Positions 38,829-48,117 of a DNA stretch of 64,000 nt are shown piece after piece. The stretch is from Acidaminococcus fermentans DSM 20731 (GTDB lineage Bacteria; Bacillota; Negativicutes; Acidaminococcales; Acidaminococcaceae): positions 372,001-436,000 of the forward strand of contig NC_013740.1 of NCBI RefSeq assembly GCF_000025305.1, written 5' to 3'. Made by a program: the position numbers and the translations under genes. Within the stretch, counting starts at the first letter, position 1. The number at the start of each line of letters is the position of its first letter. Below the pieces are notes generated by a model, which saw only the letters and a list, made by a program, of their open reading frames with translations, made no database searches and was not told where the DNA came from.

Positions 38829-39665
38829 ATGGAACCGATCATTGAAACGAAAAATCTGACCCATACCTATGTGGATGGGCAAAATCAGGAAATGACGGCA
38901 CTCCAGGGAATCGACCTGTCCATTGCTCCCGGCGAATTTGTGGCTATTATCGGGACCAACGGCAGTGGAAAATCCACCCTGGCCCGTCATTTCAACGGTC
39001 TCCTGACCCCCACCAGCGGTCATTGCCTGGTGGGCGGCCTGGATACCGCCATAGAAGAAAATCTCTGGCCCGTGCGCCAGACCGTGGGCATGGTGTTCCA
39101 GAACCCGGACAACCAGATCGTGGCAGCCATTGTGGAGGAAGATGTGGCTTTCGGGCTGGAGAACATCGGTGTCCCCGGGCCGGAAATCCGTCCCCGGGTG
39201 GAAAAAGCCCTGGCGGCCGTGGATATGCTGGATTATGCCAAACGGGCCCCTCACCGGCTGTCCGGAGGCCAGAAACAGCGGGTGGCCATTGCCGGGGTGC
39301 TGGCCCTGGAACCCCGGTGCATCGTCTTTGACGAGCCCACCGCCATGCTGGATCCCAAGGGACGGAAGGAAATCGTCTCCACGGTGCTGAAGCTGAACAA
39401 AGAAAAGCATATCACCATTGTGTACATTACCCATAAAATGGAAGAGGCCATCCTGGCCGACCGGATCATCGCCATGGAAAAAGGGAAGATCGTCCTGGAA
39501 GGGACACCCAAGGAAGTATTCACCCAGGTGGACCGGATCCGGGGCCTGGGGCTGGAATGCCCCCTGGCGGCGGAAGTGGCAGATGCCCTGGACAAACAGG
39601 GCCACCGGCTGCCGCCCATCATTACCCATAAGGAGTTGTGTGAAGCATTATGTCCATCCAAGTAG
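38829..39665 (+). CDS. ecfA1: ECF transporter ATPase subunit EcfA1
   Basis: 278 residues from ATG 38829 (GGAGG five bases upstream; the ATG at 38817 has no ribosome site). Walker A GTNGSGKST, Q-loop VFQNPDNQIVA, signature LSGGQKQRV, Walker B CIVFDEPTAMLD. One of two ATPases of the energy-coupling module used by group II ECF vitamin/metal importers. The VFQNPDNQ motif is typical of EcfA1. It overlaps ecfA2 by 16 bases. Confidence 0.93.
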   Translation: MEPIIETKNLTHTYVDGQNQEMTALQGIDLSIAPGEFVAIIGTNGSGKSTLARHFNGLLTPTSGHCLVGGLDTAIEENLWPVRQTVGMVFQNPDNQIVAAIVEEDVAFGLENIGVPGPEIRPRVEKALAAVDMLDYAKRAPHRLSGGQKQRVAIAGVLALEPRCIVFDEPTAMLDPKGRKEIVSTVLKLNKEKHITIVYITHKMEEAILADRIIAMEKGKIVLEGTPKEVFTQVDRIRGLGLECPLAAEVADALDKQGHRLPPIITHKELCEALCPSK

Positions 39666-40513
39666 ACCATATCTCCTATACCTATATGACCCATACCAGC
39701 CTGGAAAAGAAGGCCCTGGATGATGTGAGCTTCACCCTGGAAAAAGGGGAGTTCGTGGCTCTCATCGGCCATACCGGCAGCGGCAAATCCACCCTGGCGG
39801 AGCATCTCAACGGACTGCTCCATCCCATGGCGGGGAAGGTGCTGGTGGACGGGGTGGACCTGGCGGCAAAGACTCCGGAAGCCAAGACGGCCCGGAACCG
39901 GGTGGGTATGGTGTTCCAGTATCCGGAACACCAGCTGTTTGCGGAAACCATCTACGAAGACATCGCTTTCGGGCCCCGGAACCAGGGAAAGTCCGAACCG
40001 GAGGTGGAAGAAGCGGTGCGCAGCGCTATGGAATTCGTGGACCTGGATTTCGACACCTTCGCCCAGCGGTCACCCTTCCAGCTTTCCGGGGGGCAGATGC
40101 GCCGGGTGGCCATTGCCGGGGTGGTGGCCATGGAACCGGATTACCTGATCATGGACGAACCCAGTGCCGGGCTGGATCCCATCAGCCGGGACAGCATCTT
40201 CGGCCAGTTGCGGAAAATCTTCGAGAAACGGAAAATGGGGGTGCTGCTGATTACCCACAGCATGGAAGAAGCCGCCCAGTACGCCAGCCGGCTCCTGGTC
40301 ATGAGTGACAGCCGGCTCCAGCTGGACGGTCCGGCCCGGGAGCTGTTCACCCATGAACGGGAAAAACTGGAATCCCTTTCCGTGGACGTGCCGGAAAGCG
40401 TGAAACTGGCGGAAGAACTCCGGAACCAGGGCCTGCCCATTGAAGGGACGCCCCTCACCAAAGAAGAACTGATCCGGGCCATTGACAAAGCAAAGGGGTG
40501 GAAAACATGCTGA
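39650..40513 (+). CDS. ecfA2: ECF transporter ATPase subunit EcfA2
   Basis: 287 residues. Walker A GHTGSGKST, Q-loop VFQYPEHQLFAETIYEDIAFGPRN, signature LSGGQMRRV, Walker B YLIMDEPSAGLD. The 'QYPEHQLF' motif distinguishes EcfA2 from EcfA1. It overlaps both neighbours, so the three subunits are translated together. Confidence 0.93.
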   Translation: MSIQVDHISYTYMTHTSLEKKALDDVSFTLEKGEFVALIGHTGSGKSTLAEHLNGLLHPMAGKVLVDGVDLAAKTPEAKTARNRVGMVFQYPEHQLFAETIYEDIAFGPRNQGKSEPEVEEAVRSAMEFVDLDFDTFAQRSPFQLSGGQMRRVAIAGVVAMEPDYLIMDEPSAGLDPISRDSIFGQLRKIFEKRKMGVLLITHSMEEAAQYASRLLVMSDSRLQLDGPARELFTHEREKLESLSVDVPESVKLAEELRNQGLPIEGTPLTKEELIRAIDKAKGWKTC

Positions 40514-41313
40514 CAGACATTACCCTGGGACAGTACTATCCCGGGAATTCCTGCATCCACCGGCTGGATCCCCGGACCAAGATCCTGGCGGTGCTGTTCT
40601 ATATGGTCATGGTATTCCTGGCCAATTCGCCCCTTTCCTACGGGATCCTCATCGGGTTCATCGTGCTGGGGGCTGCCCTGGCCAAACTGCCGGCAGGACT
40701 GCTGCTCCGGTCCATCAAGCCCCTGTGGATCATCATCCTGCTGACCATGGTGATCCATTTTGTCACGGATCCGGGGGAAGCCCTGTGGCACTGGAAGTTC
40801 ATCACCGTCACCAGAGAAGGGATCGTGCTGGGGGTGAAGATGTCCCTGCGGCTGGTCCTGCTGCTCCTGGTGTCTTCCCTGATGACCTTCACCACGTCTC
40901 CCATTGTGCTGACCGACGGCATTGAATCCCTGCTCCGTCCCTTCAAAAAAATCGGGGTGCCGGCCCACGAACTGGCCATGATGATGACCATCGCCCTCCG
41001 GTTCATTCCCACCCTGCTGGAGGAAACAGACCGGATCATGAAGGCCCAGATGTCCCGGGGGGCGGATTTTTCCTCCGGGAACATCATGAAGCGGGCCAAA
41101 AACATGCTGCCCATCCTGATTCCCCTGTTCATCTCCTCCTTCCGCCGGGCGGACGAACTGGCTCTGGCCATGGAAGCCCGGTGCTACCGGGGCGGGGAAG
41201 GACGGACCCGGATGCATGAACTGGTCTACGGCAAAGCCGATGCCCTGACCGGGCTGGTGATGCTGGCCCTGTTTGTCCTGCTGGCTTTCCTGCGCTGGGG
41301 GATCCCCGCATGA
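40507..41313 (+). CDS. ecfT: ECF transporter transmembrane subunit EcfT
   Basis: 268 residues from ATG 40507. Membrane helices at the N-terminus (HRLDPRTKILAVLFYMVMVFLAN) and C-terminus, with the two coupling-helix motifs near SRGADF and ARCYRGGEGRT that contact the ATPases. No S component is coded in this operon, so the module must be shared by separate S components, for example the one at 52.5 kb. The stop overlaps truA by four bases. Confidence 0.92.
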   Translation: MLTDITLGQYYPGNSCIHRLDPRTKILAVLFYMVMVFLANSPLSYGILIGFIVLGAALAKLPAGLLLRSIKPLWIIILLTMVIHFVTDPGEALWHWKFITVTREGIVLGVKMSLRLVLLLLVSSLMTFTTSPIVLTDGIESLLRPFKKIGVPAHELAMMMTIALRFIPTLLEETDRIMKAQMSRGADFSSGNIMKRAKNMLPILIPLFISSFRRADELALAMEARCYRGGEGRTRMHELVYGKADALTGLVMLALFVLLAFLRWGIPA

Positions 41314-42047
41314 TCCGGACCATTAAAGCCACAGTGGCCTATGACGGAACCCGTTACCAGGGGTTCCAGCGGCAGAAAAACGGGGTGGGGGTCCAGCAGG
41401 TGCTGGAAAAGGCCCTGACGGAAGTGTTGAAGGAACCCATCCTGATCAAGGCCGCCGGACGGACCGATGCAGGGGTCCACGCCCTGGGCCAGGTGATTTC
41501 CTTTGCCACCAGTTCCCGGATCCCGCCGGAAAACTACCGCCGGGCACTGGAACCCCATCTGCCGCCGGACATTGCCATCCGGGAAGCGGAAGTGGTCCGG
41601 GATGATTTCCACGCCCGGTTCGACGCGGTGGACAAGACCTACCAGTATAAAATCTATTATTCCCCCCTGCCGGATCCCACCCAGCGGAACACTACCTGGG
41701 AGATCCGGGAGAAACTGGATGTGGAGGCCATGAACCGGGCGGCGGCCCTGCTCCTGGGAAAGCATGACTTCACCTCCTTCAAGAACCAGGGAAGCCAGGA
41801 TACCTCGCCGGTGCGGACCCTGACCGAAGCCCATTGGGTCCAGGACGGAAATCTGTACACCTTCACCATTACCGGGGACGGGTTTCTGTACCGGATGGTC
41901 CGGAACATCGTGGGCTGCCTGGTCCGGGTGGGCACGGGCCAGTGGAATGAAGAAGATTTCGCCCGGGTGATGGCGGCCAAAAACCGGAAACAGGCCGGCA
42001 TGGCTGCCCCGGCCCAGGGGCTGTATCTGATGCATGTGAGTTATTGA
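41310..42047 (+). CDS. truA: tRNA pseudouridine synthase A (positions 38-40)
   Basis: 245 residues. The catalytic Asp53 lies in GRTDAGVHALGQV; YDGTRYQGFQRQKN at the start and YRMVRNIVGCLVRVG near the end are family signatures. It modifies uridines 38-40 in the anticodon arm. The position downstream of ecfA1-A2-T is the standard Firmicutes arrangement. Confidence 0.96.
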   Translation: MIRTIKATVAYDGTRYQGFQRQKNGVGVQQVLEKALTEVLKEPILIKAAGRTDAGVHALGQVISFATSSRIPPENYRRALEPHLPPDIAIREAEVVRDDFHARFDAVDKTYQYKIYYSPLPDPTQRNTTWEIREKLDVEAMNRAAALLLGKHDFTSFKNQGSQDTSPVRTLTEAHWVQDGNLYTFTITGDGFLYRMVRNIVGCLVRVGTGQWNEEDFARVMAAKNRKQAGMAAPAQGLYLMHVSY

Positions 42048-42052
42048 GACAG

Positions 42053-42082
42053 GGGGTGTGAAATAATGCTTTTTCACACCCC
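42053..42082. terminator. Terminator hairpin of the repeat module (inverted copy)
   Basis: GGGGTGTGAAA (42053-42063) with 42072-42082, directly after truA. It is the reverse-oriented copy of the hairpin at 38740. Confidence 0.65.
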
Positions 42083-42083
42083 G

Positions 42084-42111
42084 TCACTAGTCACTAGTCA
42101 ATAGTCACTAG
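42084..42111 (-). repeat. Heptad array 7 (four 7-bp units)
   Basis: Minus-strand units: CTAGTGA three times and one CTATTGA (second), all CNNNNGA, preceded by GGCTTCCATCAG. It is the inverted counterpart of array 6, so the two bracket the ecf-truA operon. Confidence 0.85.
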
Positions 42112-42141
42112 CTGATGGAAGCCAGCTAACGCTGGCGAAAT

Positions 42142-42177
42142 AAAGGCGCTGTGGATGATTTTTTCACAGCGCCTTTT
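42142..42177 (+). terminator. Outer hairpin of the inverted repeat module
   Basis: AAAGGCGCTGTG (42142-42153) with CACAGCGCCTTTT (42165-42177), ending in TTTT. Confidence 0.8.
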
Positions 42178-42287
42178 GCTATTCCTTTAATCTATAGGAG
42201 TCCATAACTTCAGTCTACTTGTGTTATAACAGCAGATAGGATAGACTAATAGAAAACTATTCTATGAAAAAGAAGGGAAGTTATCGG

Positions 42288-44231
42288 ATGAAAGAAGTGT
42301 GGAATCAAAAACTGGCTGCCGCCGTGCTGACGGCCGTACTGGCCGGCAGTACGTCTGTGGTGTGGGCCGCAGAACAGGAACAGGCAGAAAAACCTGCCCA
42401 GGAAATTGTGATCACGGCCAACCGGCTGAAGAACCAGAAGGTGGATACGCCGGCGGATGTAACCGTGATCACCAGCCAGCAGATCTCCGACCGGGGCTAC
42501 CGGACGGTCATCGATGCCCTGGAGGATGTGCCAGGGGCACGGGTCTTGGATGCCAGTGGTCCGGCTTTTGAACGGCGGGTGATTCTGAACGGGGACGACC
42601 GGGTGGTCGTGATGGTGGATGGCCGCCGGATCAACTACAGCATGGGCTCCACCAATGGGAAATCCACTTTTGACGCCAATACCCTTCCTGGGGTCAGCAT
42701 GATCGAACGGATCGAAGTGGTGAAAGGCGGGGCTTCCACCCTGTACGGGGCTGATGCGGTGGGAGGTGTCATCAACATCATCACCAAGACTCCGGAAGAG
42801 ACCACCGGCACAGTCCATGTGGGTTATGGCTCCTGGGGTACCCAGGACTTGGGACTTTCTTTCGGCGGAAAGCAGGATAAGACCGGCTTCCAGGTAGGAA
42901 TCAACCGGAACAAGGCTTCTTACCTGAAATACAAAGACACCAATGGGGATACCAAAAGATGGGACGGACAGTCCAACTACACCCAGGATTCCATTTCCCT
43001 GAAACTGACCCAGGATTTTACCAAAAGCGACGGCTTGACGGTGAACTACGATTACTCCAATCTGGACGGGAATTTCCGTTCCGGACTGTATACCTATGAT
43101 TCTTATTCAAAAGCGTATTATCCCAATACGGACCAGCGTCATGCAACGAAAAAGACCAACAATGTGGGAATCCGGTATGAATGGAATCGGGAGGCCGGGA
43201 ATGCCGGATATGTGCAGGCTTACCGAAATTACTATGGATATACCAATTTCGGGACATTCTCTTATAATGATGGTGACATGAATGAAACAGACTGGGGACT
43301 GGAAGGACAGCAGAATTTCGTCCTCAGCGATACCAATACTTTGGTGGCAGGTCTGGAATACCGGAATGCCAAAGTGGATCATGTGGGGATCTATACTGAT
43401 GGCAAATACAACAACAAAGCCGTGTTCCTCCAGGATCAGTGGAAATTCGCTCCCACCTGGCAGCTGAATACCGGCGTCCGGTATGATGACCACAGCAAGG
43501 CCGGGAACCGGACCACCGGCAGCGTGGCGGTGAACAAGAAATTCAGCAAGGACAGCAATGCCTATATCAGCTGGAACTCCGTATTCAGAGCACCTACCAC
43601 TGATGATCTGTTCTATCGGGATTCCTATGATTTCATGCGGGGCAATGAAAATCTGAAACCGGAAACCGGGAATGTATGGAGCGCCGGATACAACTTCAAA
43701 ATCGATTCAAAAACCGACGTTGGTATTACCGGTTTCTACAGCCAGCTGAACGATGCCATCCGGTGGGCTGATTATGGGTATTACTGGCAGGCAGAAAACA
43801 TCAACAAGCAGAAGAAACGGGGCATGAGCCTGTCCGTCACCCATCACCTGAACAAACTGTGGGAACTGAATGCCGCCTACACCTATGTGAAGGTGGAAGA
43901 CAACAGGAATGACGGAAAGGGCTATGTGAAGGATGTGAATTATGCCCCCAATTACTACCAGGCCGGGGTCCGCTACCACGACACCAAGTGGAACGTGTCC
44001 CTGACGGGTCGGGGCGGTTCCGGGCTGTCCGGCGAAAAGTATGGGGAACACAATTACTTCACCCTGGACCTGGCTGCCCGGTACAAGTTCACCCACAACT
44101 GGACCGGCTTTGCCAACTTCTACAACCTGAACAATGCAGCCTACGCGGAATACAGCGGTGTATTCAAAAACCAGGACATCTATCCCATGCCCGGCCGGCG
44201 GATCATCGTAGGGGCGGAATACTCCTTCTGA
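42288..44231 (+). CDS. TonB-dependent outer-membrane receptor
   Basis: 647 residues from ATG 42288, which has an AAGGGA site nine bases upstream (an ATG at 42264 lacks one). A signal peptide (cleavage after VVWAA) is followed by a TonB box-like EIVITANR, a plug domain (VIDALEDVPGARV, STLYGADAVGGVINIITK) and a 22-strand barrel ending in the aromatic C-terminal EYSF. The size and plug resemble colicin I/siderophore or BtuB-type receptors. It uses TonB energy (a TonB system lies at 4-6 kb) to import an iron complex or cobalamin. It sits alone, between repeat elements. The ligand cannot be told. Confidence 0.92.
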   Translation: MKEVWNQKLAAAVLTAVLAGSTSVVWAAEQEQAEKPAQEIVITANRLKNQKVDTPADVTVITSQQISDRGYRTVIDALEDVPGARVLDASGPAFERRVILNGDDRVVVMVDGRRINYSMGSTNGKSTFDANTLPGVSMIERIEVVKGGASTLYGADAVGGVINIITKTPEETTGTVHVGYGSWGTQDLGLSFGGKQDKTGFQVGINRNKASYLKYKDTNGDTKRWDGQSNYTQDSISLKLTQDFTKSDGLTVNYDYSNLDGNFRSGLYTYDSYSKAYYPNTDQRHATKKTNNVGIRYEWNREAGNAGYVQAYRNYYGYTNFGTFSYNDGDMNETDWGLEGQQNFVLSDTNTLVAGLEYRNAKVDHVGIYTDGKYNNKAVFLQDQWKFAPTWQLNTGVRYDDHSKAGNRTTGSVAVNKKFSKDSNAYISWNSVFRAPTTDDLFYRDSYDFMRGNENLKPETGNVWSAGYNFKIDSKTDVGITGFYSQLNDAIRWADYGYYWQAENINKQKKRGMSLSVTHHLNKLWELNAAYTYVKVEDNRNDGKGYVKDVNYAPNYYQAGVRYHDTKWNVSLTGRGGSGLSGEKYGEHNYFTLDLAARYKFTHNWTGFANFYNLNNAAYAEYSGVFKNQDIYPMPGRRIIVGAEYSF

Positions 44232-44300
44232 TTGCAGGAAAAAGGGAAGAGTGCAGAGTGAAGAACGGGACGGCTGGAATCCGATACCCCGTTGCGATCC

Positions 44301-44384
44301 TGTAGGGGCTGCACGCCGGGCAGCCCGCCAAACCGCTGCTTGTCCGTGCATCCAGCGGGCCGCCGGGCCTGCGGCCCCTGCGGT
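44301..44384. repeat. BIME-like palindromic repeat, copy 2
   Basis: It starts TGTAGGGGCTGCACGCCGGG and ends in the inverted arm CGCCGGGCCTGCGGCCCC. It is homologous to copy 1 at 13615-13699, with a diverged central loop. The flanking 44232-44300 holds nothing else I recognise. Confidence 0.7.
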
Positions 44385-44480
44385 TCGATATGAGTTTTTC
44401 AAGGCGCACCGCGCCGTATCTGGCTTCTTGCAATCCCATACAGATATGATATAATATTTCCGGAACAACATCATAAGTTT

Positions 44481-44587
44481 TGTCTTTGGGGAGGGGTGCG
44501 ATTCCCTACCGGCGGTAAAGTCCGCGAGCCTTGGCACGAATCGGTGAAATTCCGATACCGACAGTACAGTCTGGATGAGAAAAGACA
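44481..44587 (+). promoter_or_regulatory. FMN riboswitch (RFN element)
   Basis: The closing stem TGTCTTT (44481-44487) pairs with AAAGACA (44581-44587). Inside are the conserved blocks GGGGAGGGTG-like, CCCTACCGGCGGTAAAG, CGCGAGCC and GATACCGACAGTACAGTC followed by GGATG. It senses FMN and controls the riboflavin operon downstream. Confidence 0.95.
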
Positions 44588-44606
44588 GGTTCGGAAAAGT
44601 ATATTT

Positions 44607-44640
44607 GCCGTGCTATCCTCCCCGGATGGCACGGCTTTGT
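44607..44640 (+). terminator. Riboswitch expression platform (terminator)
   Basis: 12-bp stem GCCGTGCTATCC (44607-44618) with 44624-44635, one G-U pair, followed by TTTGTATTT. It is expected to form when FMN is bound, cutting off ribD expression. Confidence 0.75.
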
Positions 44641-44670
44641 ATTTGGCAAATCATGAAAGCGGGTGAAACA

Positions 44671-45768
44671 GTGACAGACGAAGAATATATGCAGATGGCC
44701 CTGGACCTGGCGGAAAAAGCCCGGGGCTGCACCAGTCCCAATCCTCTGGTGGGCTGCGTCATCGTAAACCCGGAAGGGCAGATCGTTGGCAAAGGCTACC
44801 ACCACAAAGCCGGCCAGCCCCATGCGGAAATCATGGCCATGGCGGATGCCGGGAACCAGGTGGAAGGCTGCACCGCCTATGTGACCCTGGAGCCCTGCTC
44901 CCATTACGGCCGTACGGGCCCCTGCTGTGAGGCCCTGATCCGGGCCGGCATCAAAAAAGTGGTGGCGGCGGCGGACGATCCCAACCCGAAAGTGGCCGGA
45001 CGGGGCTTTGCCCGGCTCCAGGAAGCGGGGGTGGAAGTGGTCCGGGGGGTACTGGCGGACAAAGCCAACCGGCAGAACGAAGTGTTCATGCACTGGATGA
45101 AGACGGGCCGTCCTTTTGTGGCCCTGAAATACGCCATGACCCTGGACGGGAAAATCGCCACGGCCTCCGGAGATTCCAAATGGATCTCCAATGAGCAGTC
45201 CCGGACTTATGCCCACAAGCTCCGGAGCATCTACGACTGCATCCTGGTGGGAAAGAACACGGTGCTCAACGACGATCCGTCCCTGACCTGCCGGCTGGTG
45301 GAAGGAAAGAATCCCCTGCGGATCGTCCTGGACAGCCACTGTCAGCTGCCCATGGACCGGAAGGTGTTCACCGACGGGGAAGCCAGGACCCTCCTGGTCA
45401 CCTCCCTGAAAGCGGACCGGGACAAAGCGGCAGCCTTCCAGGCCCTGGACCAGGTGACCGTATGGCAGATCCCGGAAAAGAACGGGGCCCTGGATCTGGG
45501 CATCCTGCTGGACAGACTGGGACAGCAGGAAAAGACCAGCGTGCTGGTGGAAGGAGGCAGCCAGGTCCATGGTGCCTTCTTTGACGGCAGGCTGGCCCAG
45601 CGGGTCTATGCCTTCATCGCTCCCTGCCTGATCGGGGGCAAGCGGAACCTGGGTGCCATCGGGGGCCGGGGGGCCCGGAACATGGACCTGCGGGTGACCC
45701 TCCAGGAACCTCAGTACGAAGCCTTCGGCACGGACCTGATGGTCACGGGCCTGTTGGAAAGGAGCTGA
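44671..45768 (+). CDS. ribD: Bifunctional diaminohydroxyphosphoribosylaminopyrimidine deaminase/reductase
   Basis: 365 residues from GTG 44671; an in-frame ATG at 44653 is possible. The deaminase domain has the zinc motif HAEIMAM and PCSHYGRTGPC. The reductase domain begins at about residue 147 (RPFVALKYAMTLDGKIATASGDSKWIS) with the NADPH-binding part to VEGGSQVHG. It carries out the second and third steps of riboflavin synthesis. First gene of ribD-ribE-ribBA-ribH under the FMN riboswitch. Confidence 0.95.
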   Translation: MTDEEYMQMALDLAEKARGCTSPNPLVGCVIVNPEGQIVGKGYHHKAGQPHAEIMAMADAGNQVEGCTAYVTLEPCSHYGRTGPCCEALIRAGIKKVVAAADDPNPKVAGRGFARLQEAGVEVVRGVLADKANRQNEVFMHWMKTGRPFVALKYAMTLDGKIATASGDSKWISNEQSRTYAHKLRSIYDCILVGKNTVLNDDPSLTCRLVEGKNPLRIVLDSHCQLPMDRKVFTDGEARTLLVTSLKADRDKAAAFQALDQVTVWQIPEKNGALDLGILLDRLGQQEKTSVLVEGGSQVHGAFFDGRLAQRVYAFIAPCLIGGKRNLGAIGGRGARNMDLRVTLQEPQYEAFGTDLMVTGLLERS

Positions 45769-45772
45769 GGCC

Positions 45773-46411
45773 ATGTTTACGGGACTCATTGCGGAACTGG
45801 GCAAGGTGGAGGACCTGCGCCGGGAACAGAATTCCTACCGGCTCACCATTGCCGCCCAGACCATTCCGCCCCTGCTGAAAATCGGGGAAAGCGTCTGCTG
45901 CAACGGGGCCTGCCTGACGGTGACGAAGTTTGACAGCCAGCGCTTCACCGTGGATGTGATGCCGGAAACCGCCCGGCGGACCACCATCGGTTCCCTGAAG
46001 AAGGGGGACCGGATCAACCTGGAACGGACCCTCCATGTAGGGGACGGACTGGATGGGCACATTGTCAGCGGCCATGTGGACGGGGTGGGAACCATTGTGA
46101 AGATCCGCCCGGAAGGCATTGCCAAAGTCACCACCATCAGCTGCAGCCCGGAGCTGCTCCGGGGCATGGTCACCAAGGGATCCATTGCCATCGATGGCAT
46201 CAGCCTGACCATCACGGAAGTGACGGACACCACCTTTTCCGTCTCCCTGATCCCCCTCACCGTCCAGTTCACCACCCTGGGCTTCAAAAAGACCGGAGAC
46301 AAGGTGAACCTGGAAACGGACATCCTGGGGAAATATGTGGAACGGATGCTGGAAACCAGAAAATCCGGGGGGCTGACCAAAGCCACCCTTTTCGAAAATG
46401 GATTTATGTAA
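45773..46411 (+). CDS. ribE: Riboflavin synthase, alpha chain
   Basis: 212 residues made of two lumazine-binding repeats: MFTGLIAELGKVE with VCCNGACLTV in the first, and GHIVSGHVDGVGTI with SIAIDGISLTI in the second. It converts two 6,7-dimethyl-8-ribityllumazine to riboflavin plus the pyrimidine precursor. Four bases after ribD. Normal length. Confidence 0.95.
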   Translation: MFTGLIAELGKVEDLRREQNSYRLTIAAQTIPPLLKIGESVCCNGACLTVTKFDSQRFTVDVMPETARRTTIGSLKKGDRINLERTLHVGDGLDGHIVSGHVDGVGTIVKIRPEGIAKVTTISCSPELLRGMVTKGSIAIDGISLTITEVTDTTFSVSLIPLTVQFTTLGFKKTGDKVNLETDILGKYVERMLETRKSGGLTKATLFENGFM

Positions 46412-46423
46412 GGAGAGAAAATC

Positions 46424-47650
46424 ATGGATAAAAAATTTCAGTTTGCCCCCATTGAACAGGCCATTGAAGACATCCGGGCCGGGAAAATGGTCCTGGTCAC
46501 TGACGATCCCGACCGGGAAAACGAAGGGGACCTGATCATGAGTGCGGAGTATGTGACTCCGGACGACATCAATTTCATGGCCACCCACGCCAAAGGCCTG
46601 ATCTGCATGCCCTGTGACGGGGCCATCCTGGACCGGCTCCAGATGGAACCCATGGTGGCCAACAACACGGACAACCATGAAACGGCCTTCACCGTTTCCA
46701 TCGACCACAAGGACACCACCACCGGGATCTCTGCCGTGGAACGGGCCTACACCATCAAGAAATGCACCGACGAAAGCGCCAAACCGGAAGATTTCCGCCG
46801 GCCCGGCCATGTGTTCCCTTTGCGCAGCCGGGAAGGCGGGGTGCTCCGGCGTACCGGCCACACGGAAACCACTACGGACCTGTGCCGGCTGGCCGGACTG
46901 AAACCGGTGGGTATCTGCTGCGAAATCATGAGCGCAGACGGCACCATGGCCCGGACTCCGGAACTGATCGAATTCGCCAGGAAATTTAACCTGACCTTCA
47001 TCACCGTGGCGGATCTCATCGCCTACCGGAAGAAAAATGAAAAAATGGTCCACCGGATCGCCAATGTGGCCCTGCCCAGCAAATACGGCACCTTCCGGGC
47101 CATCGGCTACGAAAACGACCTGGACGACAAATGCCATGTGGCCATCATCAAAGGGGATGTGGCCGGCAAGAAGGATGTGCTGGTCCGGGTCCATTCGGAA
47201 TGCCTCACCGGGGATGCCCTGGGGTCCCTCCGCTGCGACTGCGGGGATCAGCTGGCCACCAGCCTGAAGATGATCGAAAAGGAAGGCTGCGGCGTGGTGC
47301 TGTACATGCAGCAGGAAGGCCGGGGTATCGGCCTGGCCAACAAACTCCGGGCCTATGAACTTCAGGATCAGGGGCTGGATACGGTGGATGCCAATGTGAA
47401 GCTGGGCTTCAAACCGGATATGCGGGATTACGGCATCGGGGCACAGATCCTGGCGGATCTGGGGCTCACCAGCATCCGGCTGATGACCAACAACCCGGCC
47501 AAACGGGCAGGGCTTTCCGGTTATGGGATCACCATTACGGAAACCGTACCCATCATTATGAAAGACAATTGCTACAACCATCGGTACATGGTTACCAAAC
47601 AGGTCCGGATGGGCCACGAATTACATGAAGATGTGGAGGATGCAAAATGA
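46424..47650 (+). CDS. ribBA: Bifunctional 3,4-dihydroxy-2-butanone 4-phosphate synthase/GTP cyclohydrolase II
   Basis: 408 residues. The N-terminal RibB domain (to about residue 205) has [11 protein letters not shown] and [23 protein letters not shown]. The C-terminal RibA domain has [20 protein letters not shown] (zinc cysteines) and [11 protein letters not shown]. It provides both starting units of the pathway. The stop overlaps ribH by four bases. Confidence 0.96.
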   Translation: MDKKFQFAPIEQAIEDIRAGKMVLVTDDPDRENEGDLIMSAEYVTPDDINFMATHAKGLICMPCDGAILDRLQMEPMVANNTDNHETAFTVSIDHKDTTTGISAVERAYTIKKCTDESAKPEDFRRPGHVFPLRSREGGVLRRTGHTETTTDLCRLAGLKPVGICCEIMSADGTMARTPELIEFARKFNLTFITVADLIAYRKKNEKMVHRIANVALPSKYGTFRAIGYENDLDDKCHVAIIKGDVAGKKDVLVRVHSECLTGDALGSLRCDCGDQLATSLKMIEKEGCGVVLYMQQEGRGIGLANKLRAYELQDQGLDTVDANVKLGFKPDMRDYGIGAQILADLGLTSIRLMTNNPAKRAGLSGYGITITETVPIIMKDNCYNHRYMVTKQVRMGHELHEDVEDAK

Positions 47651-48108
47651 AAATTCTGGAAGGTCAACTGTTAGCGGAAGGTCTGAAAATCGGGATCGTG
47701 GTGTCCCGTTTCAACGAATTCATCACCAGCAAACTGCTCAGCGGGGCGGAAGACACCCTGCGCCGGCATGGGGCCAATGAGGACGACATTACTGTGGCCT
47801 GGGTGCCCGGTGCCTTTGAAATCCCCCTGATTGCCAAGAAAATGGCCAAAAGCGGCAAATATGACGGCATCATCTGCCTGGGCGCCGTGATCCGGGGTGC
47901 CACCAGCCATTACGACTACGTGTGCAACGAAGTGTCCAAAGGGGTGGCCCTGGTGAACATGGAAACGGAAGTCCCCACGGCTTTCGGGGTGCTGACCACT
48001 GAAAACATCGAACAGGCTGTGGAACGGGCCGGCACCAAGGCCGGGAACAAGGGTTCCGATGCGGCCATGGCAGTCATTGAAATGGTCAACCTGACCAAGG
48101 AACTGTAA
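47647..48108 (+). CDS. ribH: 6,7-dimethyl-8-ribityllumazine synthase
   Basis: 153 residues. [22 protein letters not shown] and [17 protein letters not shown] (with the catalytic His) are the family landmarks. It assembles as a pentamer or icosahedral capsid. Last gene of the rib operon; hslO follows nine bases on. Confidence 0.96.
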   Translation: MKILEGQLLAEGLKIGIVVSRFNEFITSKLLSGAEDTLRRHGANEDDITVAWVPGAFEIPLIAKKMAKSGKYDGIICLGAVIRGATSHYDYVCNEVSKGVALVNMETEVPTAFGVLTTENIEQAVERAGTKAGNKGSDAAMAVIEMVNLTKEL

Positions 48109-48117
48109 GAGGTGCCT

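Noticed and set aside
42200-42287. Fur box or cobalamin riboswitch upstream of the TonB-dependent receptor
   Set aside because: The gap is under 90 bases after the repeat module, has no cobalamin-riboswitch core, and AATAG-aaaa-CTATT is too short and diverged to call a Fur site.
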